From assembly GCF_018614875.1 (NCBI RefSeq), contig NZ_JAGGNW010000014.1, positions 62,001 to 126,000 of the forward strand: 64,000 nt of DNA, read 5' to 3'. A program made the translations under genes and the position numbers. Source of the DNA: Variovorax paradoxus (GTDB lineage: Bacteria > Pseudomonadota > Gammaproteobacteria > Burkholderiales > Burkholderiaceae_C). The notes beneath the pieces were generated by a model. It was given only the letters and a program-made list of their open reading frames with translations. It ran no database searches and was not told the origin of the DNA. Of the stretch, positions 54,566-63,673 are shown one piece after another (within the stretch, counting starts at the first letter, position 1; each line of letters begins with the position of its first letter).

Positions 54566-54852
54566 GGGCGCTTGAAAAAATGGTGAAACCCTCGGGCATT
54601 TTTTGGTATATGTATTGTGGATATTCTCTGCTGAAGGCGCCCGGCATTCTAACTTGTCAAAACCTTATCCACACGCTGCCGGCGGCGGCGAAAGGCCCGC
54701 AAATCCAGTCGAAGATTGTTCGGGCGCCGAATGTTTGCGATAATTGCGGGTTTCCCTGAAAACCTCATTGCGTCTTTCGGGGGCCATCCGAAACACGCTC
54801 CCCAGCGCCCGCGGCCTTTTCGCATGCGGAAAACAGGGAACCAGGAACCATC
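54566..54852. promoter_or_regulatory. dnaA-rpmH divergent regulatory region with DnaA boxes
   Basis: A 287-base gap. DnaA boxes: TGTGGATAT (54616-54624, one mismatch) and TTATCCACA (54665-54673, perfect), facing each other. On the minus strand a -10-like TAGAAT (54651-54646) lies close to the perfect box, so bound DnaA would block a dnaA promoter. The region is partly AT-rich. It is the usual place for oriC in many proteobacteria and remains an alternative to the 24.9-25.3 kb candidate, but I see no DnaA-trio-like run here. Confidence 0.7.
54716..54744 (+). promoter_or_regulatory. Sigma-70-type rpmH promoter
   Basis: TTGTTC (54716-54721), 17-base spacer, GATAAT (54739-54744). Strong match, about 108 bases before the rpmH start, fitting high expression of the ribosomal-protein operon. 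Confidence 0.7.
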
Positions 54853-54987
54853 ATGAAACGCACATACCAAGCATCCAAAGTCCGCCGCGCCCGTACCCAC
54901 GGCTTTCTGGTCCGCATGAAGACCCGCGGCGGCCGTGCCGTCATCAACGCACGCCGCGCCAAGGGCCGCAAGCGCCTGGCCGTCTGA
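54853..54987 (+). CDS. rpmH: 50S ribosomal protein L34
   Basis: A 44-residue, highly basic protein ([24 protein letters not shown], ending GRKRLAV), full length for bL34. It is a component of the large ribosomal subunit. It heads the rpmH-rnpA-yidD-yidC set in the normal proteobacterial order. Confidence 0.98.
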   Translation: MKRTYQASKVRRARTHGFLVRMKTRGGRAVINARRAKGRKRLAV

Positions 54988-55088
54988 CGGCAGTCCGCCT
55001 GCCGTTGCCAGCAGCCGAACCGCCAGCGCCAGCTCCTGCAGCCAGCGCTTCTGGCCCGACCCGTAACGGCGGACACGGCTCGACTTCA

Positions 55089-55514
55089 GTGCAGCGGCTC
55101 AAGACCCGCGCGCAATTCCAGGCCGTCCTCGCAGGTGCCACCGTGGCGCGCACTGCTCATTTCGCATTGCACCGCTGTGCGCTCGATCTTTCGTCGAGTG
55201 CGGCGCCGCTGTTCGCGTCCGACGATGTCTGGCTGGGCGCCATGGTGCCCAAGCGCTGGGCGCGCCGCGCGGTCACGCGCAACGCCATCAAGCGCCAGAT
55301 CTACACCGTGAGCGCCGCGCCCGGCGCCGGCCTGCCGCGTGCTGCGCACGTGGTGCGGCTGCGCGCGGGTTTCGACCGCAAGGAATTCGTGAGCGCCTCC
55401 TCGGACAAGCTCAAGGGCGCCGTTCGGGCCGAACTCCAGCAGCTGCTGGCGCGTGCCGCGCGGTCGCCGGTGCCTCCGGCCACGCTTTCTGCGCCTTCCT
55501 CCTCCTCCTCATGA
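55089..55514 (+). CDS. rnpA: Ribonuclease P protein component
   Basis: A 141-residue basic protein with the RnpA signature RRAVTRNAIKRQIY in WLGAMVPKRWARRAVTRNAIKRQI and LRAGFDRKEF. It assists the RNase P RNA in 5' tRNA maturation. The best start is GTG 55089 (VQRLKTRAQF), matching family N-termini; the frame is open much further upstream through rpmH, so only similarity decides. It ends in a short Ser run and its stop overlaps the yidD ATG. Confidence 0.93.
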   Translation: MQRLKTRAQFQAVLAGATVARTAHFALHRCALDLSSSAAPLFASDDVWLGAMVPKRWARRAVTRNAIKRQIYTVSAAPGAGLPRAAHVVRLRAGFDRKEFVSASSDKLKGAVRAELQQLLARAARSPVPPATLSAPSSSSS

Positions 55515-55798
55515 AACGCCTGCTGATCGGCCTCGTGAAGGGCTACCGCCTGCTGCTGAGCCCCTGGCTCGGCCAGTCGTGCCGCTTCACGCCGAGCTGC
55601 TCCGTGTATTCGATCGAGGCGCTGGAAGTGCACGGTGCGCTCAAGGGCAGCTATCTCACCCTGCACCGCATCGCCCGCTGCCAACCCTGGTGCGATGGCG
55701 GGCACGACCCGGTTCCACCGGCATCACAGTGTCGTACTGACAAGTCAGGCTCACTGTTTTCGTCTCTCCTCTCCTCCGACAAGAAGTCTTCGTCATGA
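55511..55798 (+). CDS. yidD: Membrane protein insertion efficiency factor YidD
   Basis: A 95-residue protein with the family pattern LLIGLVKGYRLLLSPWLGQSCRFTPSCSVYSIEAL, then LTLHRIARCQPWCDGGHDPVP, including the conserved Cys residues. It helps YidC-dependent membrane insertion. It overlaps rnpA (ATGA) and its stop overlaps the yidC ATG, so rnpA-yidD-yidC are translationally chained. Confidence 0.96.
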   Translation: MKRLLIGLVKGYRLLLSPWLGQSCRFTPSCSVYSIEALEVHGALKGSYLTLHRIARCQPWCDGGHDPVPPASQCRTDKSGSLFSSLLSSDKKSSS

Positions 55799-57486
55799 AC
55801 GATATCCGCCGCACGATCCTGTGGGTGATTTTTGGTTTCTCGCTGGTGCTGCTGTGGGACCAATGGCAGGTCTTCAACGGCAACAAGCCGACCTTCCTGC
55901 CGTCGAGCAAGCCGACCGCCGTGGCCACCGCGCCGGCAGGCTCTGCGCCAGCCGCCAGCAATGGCGTGCCAGCTGCGTCCGCCACCAGCGGCAACGCTGG
56001 CGCGGTGCCCACCCAGGCCGCGCCCGCCGCGCCGCGCGAGCAGGTCAACGTGACCACCGACCTGTTCAAGGCAGTGATTGACAGCGAAGGCGCCACGGTC
56101 AACTACCTCGAACTGCTCAAGTACGACGAAGCCGATCGCACCAAGCACGTCGTGCTGTTCGAGAACGCCTCGGCGGCCACTCGCTATATCGCGCAGACCG
56201 GCCTGCTGAACCCCGTCGACTCCGGCGACCGCTTCCCCAACCACCTGACGCCGATGACGCCGAAGGCCGGTCCGCGCGAACTGGCCGACGGCCAGAACAC
56301 GCTGGAAGTGGGCTTCGAAAGCGCGCCCGTGGGCGGCCTGAAGTACGTCAAGACCTATGTGTTCCACCGCGGCGACTACACCATCGGCGTGCGTCACGAG
56401 GTCGTCAACGTGAGCGACCAGCCGCGCGACGCGCAGCTCTACATGCAGCTGCTGCGCCACGGCACGGTGGCCGCCGGCACCATGTTCGGCACCAACACCT
56501 TCACCGGTCCTGCCGCGTACACCAACGAGAAGAAGTTCCACAAGCTCGACTTCAAGGACATTGCCAAGGGCAAGATCGAACCGCCGCCGCCCGCCAGCGA
56601 CGGCTGGATTGCCATGGTGCAGCACTACTTCGTGTCGGCCTGGCTGCTCAAGGGCGACCCGGCCAGCGAACAGCTCAAGCGCGAATTCCGCGTGAAGGAC
56701 CTGGGCGACAACCTCTTCACCGTGGCCATGGTGGCCACGCTGCCGAAGATCGCCCCGGGCCAGACCCAGGTGGTCAACAGCGCGCTGTTCGCCGGCCCGG
56801 AAGAAGAAAAGAAGCTCGAAGCCATCGCGCCGGGCCTCGACCTGGTCAAGGACTACGGCATCTTCGCGATCATCTCCAAGCCGCTGTACTGGCTGCTGAA
56901 CCAGCTGCACGGCATGCTGGGCAACTGGGGCTGGGCCATCGTCGCGCTGGTGGTGCTGCTGAAGGCGGCCTTCTACTGGCTCAACGCCAAGGCTTACGCC
57001 AGCATGGCCAAGATGAAGGCCATCAACCCCAAGATCATGGAAATGCGCGAGCGGCTGAAGGACAAGCCGCAGGAAATGCAGCAGGAAATGATGCGGATCT
57101 ACAAGACCGAGAAGGTCAATCCGATGGGCGGCTGCTTCCCCATCGTGATCCAGATCCCGGTGTTCATCGCGCTCTACTGGGTGCTGCTGTCGTCGGTCGA
57201 GATGCGCCACGCGCCGTGGGTCGGCTGGATCACCGACCTGTCGGCACCGGACCCCTGGTACATCCTGCCGATCGTGATGACGCTCACCTCGCTGTTCCAG
57301 ACCTGGCTCAACCCGACGCCGCCCGATCCGATGCAGGCCAAGCTGATGTGGATCATGCCCCTCGCGTTCAGCGTGATGTTCATCTTCTTCCCGGCCGGCC
57401 TGGTGCTGTACTGGATCACCAACAACGTGCTGTCGATCGCGCAGCAGTGGTTCATCAACAAGCGGCTTGGCGTACTGGGCAAGTAA
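55795..57486 (+). CDS. yidC: Membrane protein insertase YidC
   Basis: A 563-residue YidC/Oxa1 insertase of the long Gram-negative type. N-terminal helix (IRRTILWVIFGFSLVLLWDQWQ), an Ala/Pro-rich linker, the large periplasmic domain (about 75-350), and five conserved C-terminal helices with MKAINPKIMEMRERLKDKPQEMQQEMMRIYKTEKVNPMGGC and FPAGLVLYWITNNVLSIAQQWFINK. It inserts inner-membrane proteins alone or with SecYEG. A terminator follows. Confidence 0.98.
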   Translation: MNDIRRTILWVIFGFSLVLLWDQWQVFNGNKPTFLPSSKPTAVATAPAGSAPAASNGVPAASATSGNAGAVPTQAAPAAPREQVNVTTDLFKAVIDSEGATVNYLELLKYDEADRTKHVVLFENASAATRYIAQTGLLNPVDSGDRFPNHLTPMTPKAGPRELADGQNTLEVGFESAPVGGLKYVKTYVFHRGDYTIGVRHEVVNVSDQPRDAQLYMQLLRHGTVAAGTMFGTNTFTGPAAYTNEKKFHKLDFKDIAKGKIEPPPPASDGWIAMVQHYFVSAWLLKGDPASEQLKREFRVKDLGDNLFTVAMVATLPKIAPGQTQVVNSALFAGPEEEKKLEAIAPGLDLVKDYGIFAIISKPLYWLLNQLHGMLGNWGWAIVALVVLLKAAFYWLNAKAYASMAKMKAINPKIMEMRERLKDKPQEMQQEMMRIYKTEKVNPMGGCFPIVIQIPVFIALYWVLLSSVEMRHAPWVGWITDLSAPDPWYILPIVMTLTSLFQTWLNPTPPDPMQAKLMWIMPLAFSVMFIFFPAGLVLYWITNNVLSIAQQWFINKRLGVLGK

Positions 57487-57503
57487 GCCACCGCTACCCC
57501 CGC

Positions 57504-57535
57504 AAAGGGCCGCATCTGCGGCCCTTTGTCTTTTT
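57504..57535 (+). terminator. Rho-independent terminator after yidC
   Basis: AAAGGGCCGC-ATCT-GCGGCCCTTT is a perfect 10-bp stem with a 4-base loop, followed by GTCTTTTT. Confidence 0.9.
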
Positions 57536-57555
57536 GCTGAAAGAATCGCACTTCC

Positions 57556-58992
57556 ATGACGCTTGCCCGCACCACCGACCCCATCGTCGCCATCGCCACC
57601 GCTTCGGGGCGCGGGGCGGTGGGCATCGTGCGGGTTTCGGGCGCCCGGCTGGCGCCGCTGATCGAGGCGCTCTGCGGCCGGCCGCTGAAGCCGCGCGAAG
57701 CCACCTACCTTCCCTTTCGTGATGCGGCCGGAGAGCCGGTCGACCACGGCCTGGCCATCCAATTTCCCTCGCCCCATTCGTTCACCGGCGAGGACGTGTT
57801 CGAACTGCAGGCCCACGGCGGAACGGTCGTGCTGCAACTGCTGCTGGCGCGTTGCCTCGAAGCCGCCGCCGAGCCCGACCCCATCACCGGTCGGCCGCGC
57901 CTGCCGGGCCTGCGCGTGGCGGAGCCGGGCGAGTTCAGCCAGCGCGCCTTTCTCAACGGCAAGATCGACCTGGCCCAGGCCGAAGCCATTGCCGACCTGA
58001 TCGACGCCAGCACCGAGGCGGCCGCGCGCAGCGCCGGGCGCTCGCTGTCGGGGGCTTTTTCGCGCGAGATCCACGCGCTGCGCGATGCGCTGATCCATCT
58101 GCGCATGCTGGTCGAGGCGACGCTCGACTTTCCGGAAGAGGAAATCGACTTCCTCCAGAAGGCCGACGCAACCGGGCAGCTGGCGACGCTGCAGTCGCAG
58201 CTGGCGGCGGTGCAGCAGCGCGCGAAACAGGGCGCGCTGCTGCGCGAAGGCATCAAGGTGGTCATTGCGGGGCAGCCCAATGCGGGCAAGAGTTCGCTGC
58301 TCAACGCGCTGGCCGGCGCCGAGCTGGCCATCGTGAGCGCGGTGGCGGGCACCACGCGCGACGTGGTGTCCCAAACCATCCAGATCCACGGCGTGCCGCT
58401 GCACGTGGTGGACACGGCCGGCCTGCGCGAAAGCAGCGACGAAGTCGAACAGATTGGCGTAGCCCGTGCCTGGGGCCAGATCGAGGGCGCCGATGCCGTG
58501 CTGTTCCTGCACGACCTGACGCGCGCCGGCCTGCCCGACTACGCCGCCGCCGATGCCGAAATCCTGCGCGGCCTGCAGCAGAAGCTGCCCGCGAGCGTGC
58601 CGGTGCTCGATGTCTGGAACAAGCAGGATGCCGCGCCCATGGCGGATGCGTCGAGTGCGGCAGGCGCGGACCGCGCGGACCGGGGCATCGCCCTGTCCGC
58701 CAAGACCGGCCTCGGCATCGAGGCGCTGCGCGAACAGCTGCTGGCCATGGCGGGCTGGCAGGCCGTGCCGGAGGGCGTTTACCTGGCGCGGGCGCGCCAC
58801 GTGCAGGCGCTGAGCCAAGTCGAGATCCATCTGGCACTGGCTGCGGGCCATCTGGCGGCGCAGGCCCAGCTGCTCGATCTGCTGGCCGAGGAACTGCGCC
58901 TCGCGCAGAACGCGCTGAACGAAATTACCGGTGAATTCGGCGCCGACGACTTGCTGGGGGTGATCTTTTCGCGCTTCTGTATCGGCAAATAG
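57556..58992 (+). CDS. mnmE: tRNA uridine-5-carboxymethylaminomethyl modification GTPase MnmE (TrmE)
   Basis: A 478-residue protein with the folate-binding N-domain ([33 protein letters not shown]), helical domain, an inserted Ras-like GTPase (G1 [15 protein letters not shown]2/G3 [11 protein letters not shown] and DTAGLRES, G4 NKQD), and the C-terminal C-I-G-K end (FCIGK) whose Cys is conserved. With MnmG it modifies tRNA wobble uridines. The terminator before it suggests its own promoter. Confidence 0.98.
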   Translation: MTLARTTDPIVAIATASGRGAVGIVRVSGARLAPLIEALCGRPLKPREATYLPFRDAAGEPVDHGLAIQFPSPHSFTGEDVFELQAHGGTVVLQLLLARCLEAAAEPDPITGRPRLPGLRVAEPGEFSQRAFLNGKIDLAQAEAIADLIDASTEAAARSAGRSLSGAFSREIHALRDALIHLRMLVEATLDFPEEEIDFLQKADATGQLATLQSQLAAVQQRAKQGALLREGIKVVIAGQPNAGKSSLLNALAGAELAIVSAVAGTTRDVVSQTIQIHGVPLHVVDTAGLRESSDEVEQIGVARAWGQIEGADAVLFLHDLTRAGLPDYAAADAEILRGLQQKLPASVPVLDVWNKQDAAPMADASSAAGADRADRGIALSAKTGLGIEALREQLLAMAGWQAVPEGVYLARARHVQALSQVEIHLALAAGHLAAQAQLLDLLAEELRLAQNALNEITGEFGADDLLGVIFSRFCIGK

Positions 58993-59080
58993 CGACAGCC
59001 CACCGAAAAGCGTAAAGAGTTGTAGCCGAAAACCGCGCCCTTCGCGGATACTGCGGCACAAATGCGGGGTTGAGAAAAGC

Positions 59081-59545
59081 ATGTCCATCCAGAACCTGAG
59101 CCGCGCAATCGCGGACAACAACAGCAGCAGCGACGCCTTTGCGTTGACGCTCAACGTACAACAGTGGGAAACGCTGGCGGGCTACCTGCAGCCCATCGAG
59201 ACCGGCGTTGGCGACGTTCTCATCGAACAGGGCACGCACGACCGATCGGTGTACTTCCTCGAAAGCGGCGCGATCAGCGTGCACCGCGTGAGCAGCAAGG
59301 AACAGATGAAGCTGGCGGTGCTCATGCCCGGATCGGTGGTCGGCGAAGGCTCCTTCTTCTCCCGCCAGCCGCATTCCGCCAATGTGGTGGTCACCGGCGC
59401 GGGCCGCGTGTGGCGCCTCACGGCGATCCGCTTTGCGGAAATGTCGAATCGGCAGCCCAACCTGGCCCTCGAAATTGCCATGGGGCTCGGCGCGGTGATC
59501 GCCAAGCGCATGGCACACCGGTCCAAGCGCGTCGCGGTGACCTGA
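59081..59545 (+). CDS. Stand-alone cyclic-nucleotide-binding-domain protein
   Basis: A 154-residue Crp/Fnr-type cNMP-binding domain: GYLQPIETGVGDVLIEQGTHDRSVYFLESGAISVHR, LMPGSVVGEGSFFSRQPHSANVVVTG and LALEIAMGLGAVIAKRM. The phosphate-binding cassette is partly kept (GEGSFF; the Arg of canonical cAMP sites is replaced in the SRQPHSANV segment). The protein stops after the dimer helix with no DNA-binding domain, so it is not a transcription factor by itself; it may sense a ligand or act through protein contacts. Confidence 0.82.
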   Translation: MSIQNLSRAIADNNSSSDAFALTLNVQQWETLAGYLQPIETGVGDVLIEQGTHDRSVYFLESGAISVHRVSSKEQMKLAVLMPGSVVGEGSFFSRQPHSANVVVTGAGRVWRLTAIRFAEMSNRQPNLALEIAMGLGAVIAKRMAHRSKRVAVT

Positions 59546-59635
59546 GCATCGACCCTGGTCCACTCCGCCATTCGGGCCCCGCGGCTCCTGGCCGCCAGTT
59601 TTCTTGAAATCGTTTCCCCCTAGAAGTCAGTCGTC

Positions 59636-60577
59636 ATGGCCTTGATCTGTCCGGTGTGCAGCGCGGAGAACCGCGAGGGCGCCAATTTCTGCAGGCGCTG
59701 CGGCGGCAAGCTGGCGCCCACGGCCCCCGCGCCGATGGCTCCGCCTCCAGGCCCCGATGGCGGATCGGAGCGAGAGTGGGCCGCCACGGCGCCCGCGCAG
59801 CTGCGTGCCGCCACGATTCCGGGCGAGCTTTACGAGGCCGGTGCGCACGCGCTTTCCGCAGCATCTTCCGCGAGCGCCAGGCTGCCGGAGAACGACAAGA
59901 CCCTCATCCTGGCGCCAGGCCTCTCCGAGCGAGCGTCTTCCCGGCAGCGGGAAGCCCGTGCCAAGAAGAAGTCTTCTTCCAGGACCAGGCCGCGGCGGCC
60001 CGCCGACGCGGAGGCGCAGAGGAAGCCGTCGCGCTCGCGCGGCATGTGGCTGTGGGTGGTGTTGTTGGCGGTGGGGCTGCTCATGATCATCGCCGGCTGG
60101 TACGGCTACGGAAGAACCGACAGGCCGGCCGAAGAGCTGCCTCAGATCGCAACGCCGGCCGCACCGCCCGTTGCGCCCGCGCCCTTGCCCGAACCGCCCG
60201 CGGCGATGCCGGAATCTGCTGCCCCGGAGGCGCCGTCCGAGGAAACGGCGGCGCCAATGCCGGCGCCAACCACGCCCGCTGCCGCGAATTCCAAGGCGCC
60301 GCCTGCCGCGGCCAAGCCGCGCAAGCCAGCGCCCGCAGCACCCTTGCAGCCTGGCGCGACCGAGCCCGTCCCGGCCGCCGTCGTCGCGCCGCCTTCGTCT
60401 CCGGCGCCGGCGGCGCCCACCGATCCGCTGGCCCTCTGCGGCGACCGGAACTTCATCGCGAAGGCCCAGTGCATGGCCGCGCAGTGCCTCAAGCCCGAAT
60501 ACAAGCCGCATGCGCAGTGCGAAGCGGTGCGCCGGCAGCAGCGCATCGAAGAAGAAAAGCGCAATCCCACGAACTGA
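59636..60577 (+). CDS. Zinc-ribbon membrane protein, hypothetical
   Basis: A 313-residue protein: N-terminal zinc ribbon (CPVCSAENREGANFCRRCGGKL, a CxxC...CxxC site), an Ala/Pro-rich stretch, a basic segment, one membrane helix (MWLWVVLLAVGLLMIIAGWYGYG, about residues 138-160), then a long Pro/Ala-rich linker and a C-terminal Cys motif domain (LCGDRNFIAKAQCMAAQCLKPEYKPHAQCEAVRRQQ). The last block occurs in many Burkholderiales proteins of unknown function. It is convergent with the antiporter gene. Confidence 0.75.
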   Translation: MALICPVCSAENREGANFCRRCGGKLAPTAPAPMAPPPGPDGGSEREWAATAPAQLRAATIPGELYEAGAHALSAASSASARLPENDKTLILAPGLSERASSRQREARAKKKSSSRTRPRRPADAEAQRKPSRSRGMWLWVVLLAVGLLMIIAGWYGYGRTDRPAEELPQIATPAAPPVAPAPLPEPPAAMPESAAPEAPSEETAAPMPAPTTPAAANSKAPPAAAKPRKPAPAAPLQPGATEPVPAAVVAPPSSPAPAAPTDPLALCGDRNFIAKAQCMAAQCLKPEYKPHAQCEAVRRQQRIEEEKRNPTN

Positions 60578-60601
60578 GCTCACCCCCCAGTCTTTGCGCA
60601 C

Positions 60602-62587
60602 TCAGCCTTTTTGCAGCCGCTCTATGGCGACGGCCAGGGCGGCCGGCTTGCCGCACAGAACGAGCGTGTCGCCATCGGTCAGCACGGTGTCGTCGGTGAA
60701 CACCTGGTTCTGGCCGTCGTGGCGGCGCAGGCTGGCGACGCGCACGTCCAAGGTTTCGAGCGCCATCCGTGCCAGGGTCTGTCCCACGGCGCGGGCGCCG
60801 GGGGTGAGCGTGAAGGTGTTGAGCCGCTCGTGGTCGAGCTCGTCGGCGTTGTCGTCGTCCGCACCGTGGAAGTAGCCGCGCAGCAGGTTGTAGCGCGCAT
60901 CGCGCTGGTCCTGCACCACGCGGATCACGCGCCGCATCGGCACGCCGACCAGCGCCAGCGCATGGCTCGCGAGCATCAGCGAGCCCTCGATGGCCTCGGG
61001 CACCACTTCGGTCGCGCCGGCCGCCTGCAGCTTCTCGAGATCGAGGTCGTCCTGCGTGCGCACGATCACCGGCACCTGTGGCGCGTGGGCGCGGATGTTG
61101 GCCAGCACCTTCATGGCGCCCGGCACATCGAGGTAGGTCACGACCACGGCGCTGGCGCGGGCCAGGCCGGCTGCCATCAGCGCCTGCAGCCGCGCCGCAT
61201 CGCCGAACACCACCGAATCGCCCGCCGCGGCGGCCTGGCGCACGCGATCGGGGTCGAGGTCGAGCGCCATGTAGGGAATGCCTTCGCGCTCCAGGATGCG
61301 CGCCAGGTTCTGGCCGCAGCGCCCGTAGCCGCAGATGATCACGTGCCTGGCGGTATTGATGGTCTTGCGCGCGATGCTGGTCATCTGCAGCGATTGCTGG
61401 AGCCAGTCGCTCGCCACCAGCTTGCGCACGATGGCGTTGGTGTACATCACGATGAACGGCGTGGCGAGCATCGACAGCACCATCGAGGCCAGCACCGGAT
61501 TGACCAGCCACGGCGGCAGCAGGCTGCGCTCCTGCGCCAGCGCCAGCAGAACGAAGCCGAATTCGCCGGCCTGGGCCAGGTAGAGGCCGGTGCGCAGCGA
61601 GACGCCGGAGGTGGCGCCCAGCACCCGCGCCAGCACCGTCACCAGCGCCAGCTTGAACGCCAGCGGCAGCACTAGCAGCACGGCCACCAGCGCCCAGCGT
61701 TGCACCACGATGTGCCAGTCGAGCGACATGCCCACCGTGATGAAGAAAAGGCCCAGCAGCACGTCGTGGAACGGGCGGATGTCGGTTTCGACCTGGTGCT
61801 TGTATTCGGTTTCCGACACCAGCATGCCGGCGATGAAGGCGCCCAGCGCCAGGCTCAGGCCGGCCAGGTCGGTCAGCCAGGCAAGGCCGAGCGTGACCAG
61901 CAGCACGTTCAGGATGAAGAGCTCCTCGCTGCGCCGCCGCGCGACCAGGGTGAGCCACCAGCGCATGATGCGCGGACCGCCGTAGAGCAGCAGGCCGATC
62001 AGCAAGGTGGCTTTCACCAAGGCCAGACCGATGGCCTTGGCCAACGCCTCGGGCGGTGCGCCGAGCGCGGGAATCAGCACCAGCAGCGGCACCACCGCCA
62101 GGTCCTGGAACAGCAATACACCCATCACGCGCTTGCCGTGTTCGCTCTCGAGCTCGAGCCGCTCGGCCATCAGCTTAACCACGATCGCGGTGCTGCTCAT
62201 CGTGAGTGCGCCGGAGAGCGCCAGCGCCGTCTGCCATCCGAGCCGCCAGACCGGCGGGAGCTGCGAGGCGATGACAAGCGCCCCGACGGTGGCAATGGCC
62301 ATGGTCAGCAACACTTGCAGCAGCCCGAGCCCGAACACGTGCTTGCGCATGGCGCGCAGCTTGGGCAGGCTGAACTCCAGCCCGATCACGAACATCAAGA
62401 ACACCACGCCGAACTCGCCCAGGTGGCGGATGGCTTCGGAGTTCTGCGCCAATGCCAGCGCATGAGGTCCGATCAGCACGCCGGCCGACAGATAGCCCAG
62501 CATCGGCGGCAGTTTCAGCGAGCGGCAGACCACGACGCCGATCACTGCGGCCAGCAAATACATCAGCGTGAGGTCGAACGAGGACAT
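60602..62587 (-). CDS. CPA2-family monovalent cation:proton antiporter (KefB/YbaL-like)
   Basis: A 661-residue protein: about 12 membrane helices of the Na+/H+-exchanger fold (LKLPPMLGYLSAGVLIGPHAL, EFGVVFLMFVIGLEFSLPKL), then a cytoplasmic RCK/TrkA-N domain (HVIICGYGRCGQNLARILEREG, with GxGxxG-type loop GYGRCG) and a TrkA-C domain (DVRVASLRRHDGQNQVF). It is expected to exchange K+ or Na+ for protons, gated by nucleotide or glutathione adducts. No ancillary KefF/KefG gene is adjacent. It is divergent from kdsD. Confidence 0.93.
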   Translation of the reverse strand: MSSFDLTLMYLLAAVIGVVVCRSLKLPPMLGYLSAGVLIGPHALALAQNSEAIRHLGEFGVVFLMFVIGLEFSLPKLRAMRKHVFGLGLLQVLLTMAIATVGALVIASQLPPVWRLGWQTALALSGALTMSSTAIVVKLMAERLELESEHGKRVMGVLLFQDLAVVPLLVLIPALGAPPEALAKAIGLALVKATLLIGLLLYGGPRIMRWWLTLVARRRSEELFILNVLLVTLGLAWLTDLAGLSLALGAFIAGMLVSETEYKHQVETDIRPFHDVLLGLFFITVGMSLDWHIVVQRWALVAVLLVLPLAFKLALVTVLARVLGATSGVSLRTGLYLAQAGEFGFVLLALAQERSLLPPWLVNPVLASMVLSMLATPFIVMYTNAIVRKLVASDWLQQSLQMTSIARKTINTARHVIICGYGRCGQNLARILEREGIPYMALDLDPDRVRQAAAAGDSVVFGDAARLQALMAAGLARASAVVVTYLDVPGAMKVLANIRAHAPQVPVIVRTQDDLDLEKLQAAGATEVVPEAIEGSLMLASHALALVGVPMRRVIRVVQDQRDARYNLLRGYFHGADDDNADELDHERLNTFTLTPGARAVGQTLARMALETLDVRVASLRRHDGQNQVFTDDTVLTDGDTLVLCGKPAALAVAIERLQKG

Positions 62588-62674
62588 GGCCGGATGCTAG
62601 AGCAATGTCCATGCCCCGAGCGTGCCGTGTGTACCGGGCGGCGGCACGCGCCGGCCGGCCCGTAAAATCCGCCG

Positions 62675-63673
62675 ATGAGTTCAGCTCCCCTGCCCCCCGT
62701 GGTCGATGCCGACGCCATCCTCGCGCGGGCGCGCGCCACCTTCGACATCGAGTCCGATGCCGTGCTCGGCCTCAAGTCGCGCGTGGGCCCGAGCTTCGTC
62801 GACGCCGTGCGCAAGATCCTCGACGTGCGCGGACGCGTGGTCGTCATGGGCATGGGAAAAAGCGGCCATGTGGGCCGCAAGATCGCGGCCACGCTGGCCT
62901 CCACCGGCACGCCCGCCATGTTCGTCCATCCGGCCGAGGCGAGCCACGGCGATCTCGGCATGATCAAGCCGGTCGATCTGGTGCTGGCCATCTCCAACAG
63001 CGGCGAGGTCGACGAGCTCACCGTGATCCTGCCGGTGGTCAAGCGCCAGGGCGTGCCTCTCATTGCCATGACCGGCCGCACCGATTCCACCCTTGCGCGC
63101 CACGCCGACATCGTGATCGACGCCGGCGTGGCCAAGGAGGCCTGCCCGCTCAACCTCGCTCCCACCGCAAGCACCACGGCCCAGATGGCGATGGGCGACG
63201 CGCTGGCGGTGGCGCTGCTCGATGCGCGCGGCTTCGGTTCCGAAGACTTCGCGCGCTCGCACCCCGGCGGCGCACTCGGCCGCAAACTGCTCACGCACGT
63301 GAGCGACGTGATGCGCTCGGGCGACGAAGTGCCGCGCGTGGCGCCCACCGCAACGCTCAGCGAGCTGATGCGCGAAATGAGTTCCAAGGGCCTGGGCGCC
63401 ACCGCCGTGGTCGACGCCCAGGGCCGCGCCATCGGCATCTTCACCGACGGCGATCTGCGCCGTCAGGTCGAGACCGGCGGCGACCTGCGCGGCCTGACGG
63501 CTGCCGATGTGATGCACCCCGCTCCGCGCACGCTGCGCGCCGAGGCGCTGGCGGTCGAGGCGGCCGAGCTGATGGAAGAACACCGCATCACCAGCGTGCT
63601 CATCGTCGACCCCGCGGGTCTCTTGATCGGCGCGCTCAGCATCAACGACCTGATGCGTGCGAAGGTCATCTGA
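62675..63673 (+). CDS. kdsD: D-arabinose-5-phosphate isomerase
   Basis: A 332-residue SIS-CBS-CBS enzyme. SIS domain: VVVMGMGKSGHVGRKIAATLASTGTPAMFVHPAEASHGDLGMI, ISNSGEVDELTVILP, NLAPTASTTAQMAMGDALAVALL. Two CBS domains follow (VMRSGDEVPRVAPTATLSELMREM and VMHPAPRTLRAEALAVEAAELM). It converts ribulose-5-P to arabinose-5-P, the first step to KDO for lipopolysaccharide. The stop overlaps the kdsC ATG by one base (TGATG), so the two KDO enzymes are coupled. Confidence 0.97.
   Translation: MSSAPLPPVVDADAILARARATFDIESDAVLGLKSRVGPSFVDAVRKILDVRGRVVVMGMGKSGHVGRKIAATLASTGTPAMFVHPAEASHGDLGMIKPVDLVLAISNSGEVDELTVILPVVKRQGVPLIAMTGRTDSTLARHADIVIDAGVAKEACPLNLAPTASTTAQMAMGDALAVALLDARGFGSEDFARSHPGGALGRKLLTHVSDVMRSGDEVPRVAPTATLSELMREMSSKGLGATAVVDAQGRAIGIFTDGDLRRQVETGGDLRGLTAADVMHPAPRTLRAEALAVEAAELMEEHRITSVLIVDPAGLLIGALSINDLMRAKVI

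Noticed and set aside
54646..54658. TTGACA on the minus strand as the dnaA -35 element
   Set aside because: No acceptable -10 lies 16-18 bases downstream; the TAGAAT next to it is the better -10 with a weak -35 inside the DnaA box.
55651..59154. A 1167-residue minus-strand open frame
   Set aside because: Antisense to yidC and mnmE, both certain; no recognisable motif.
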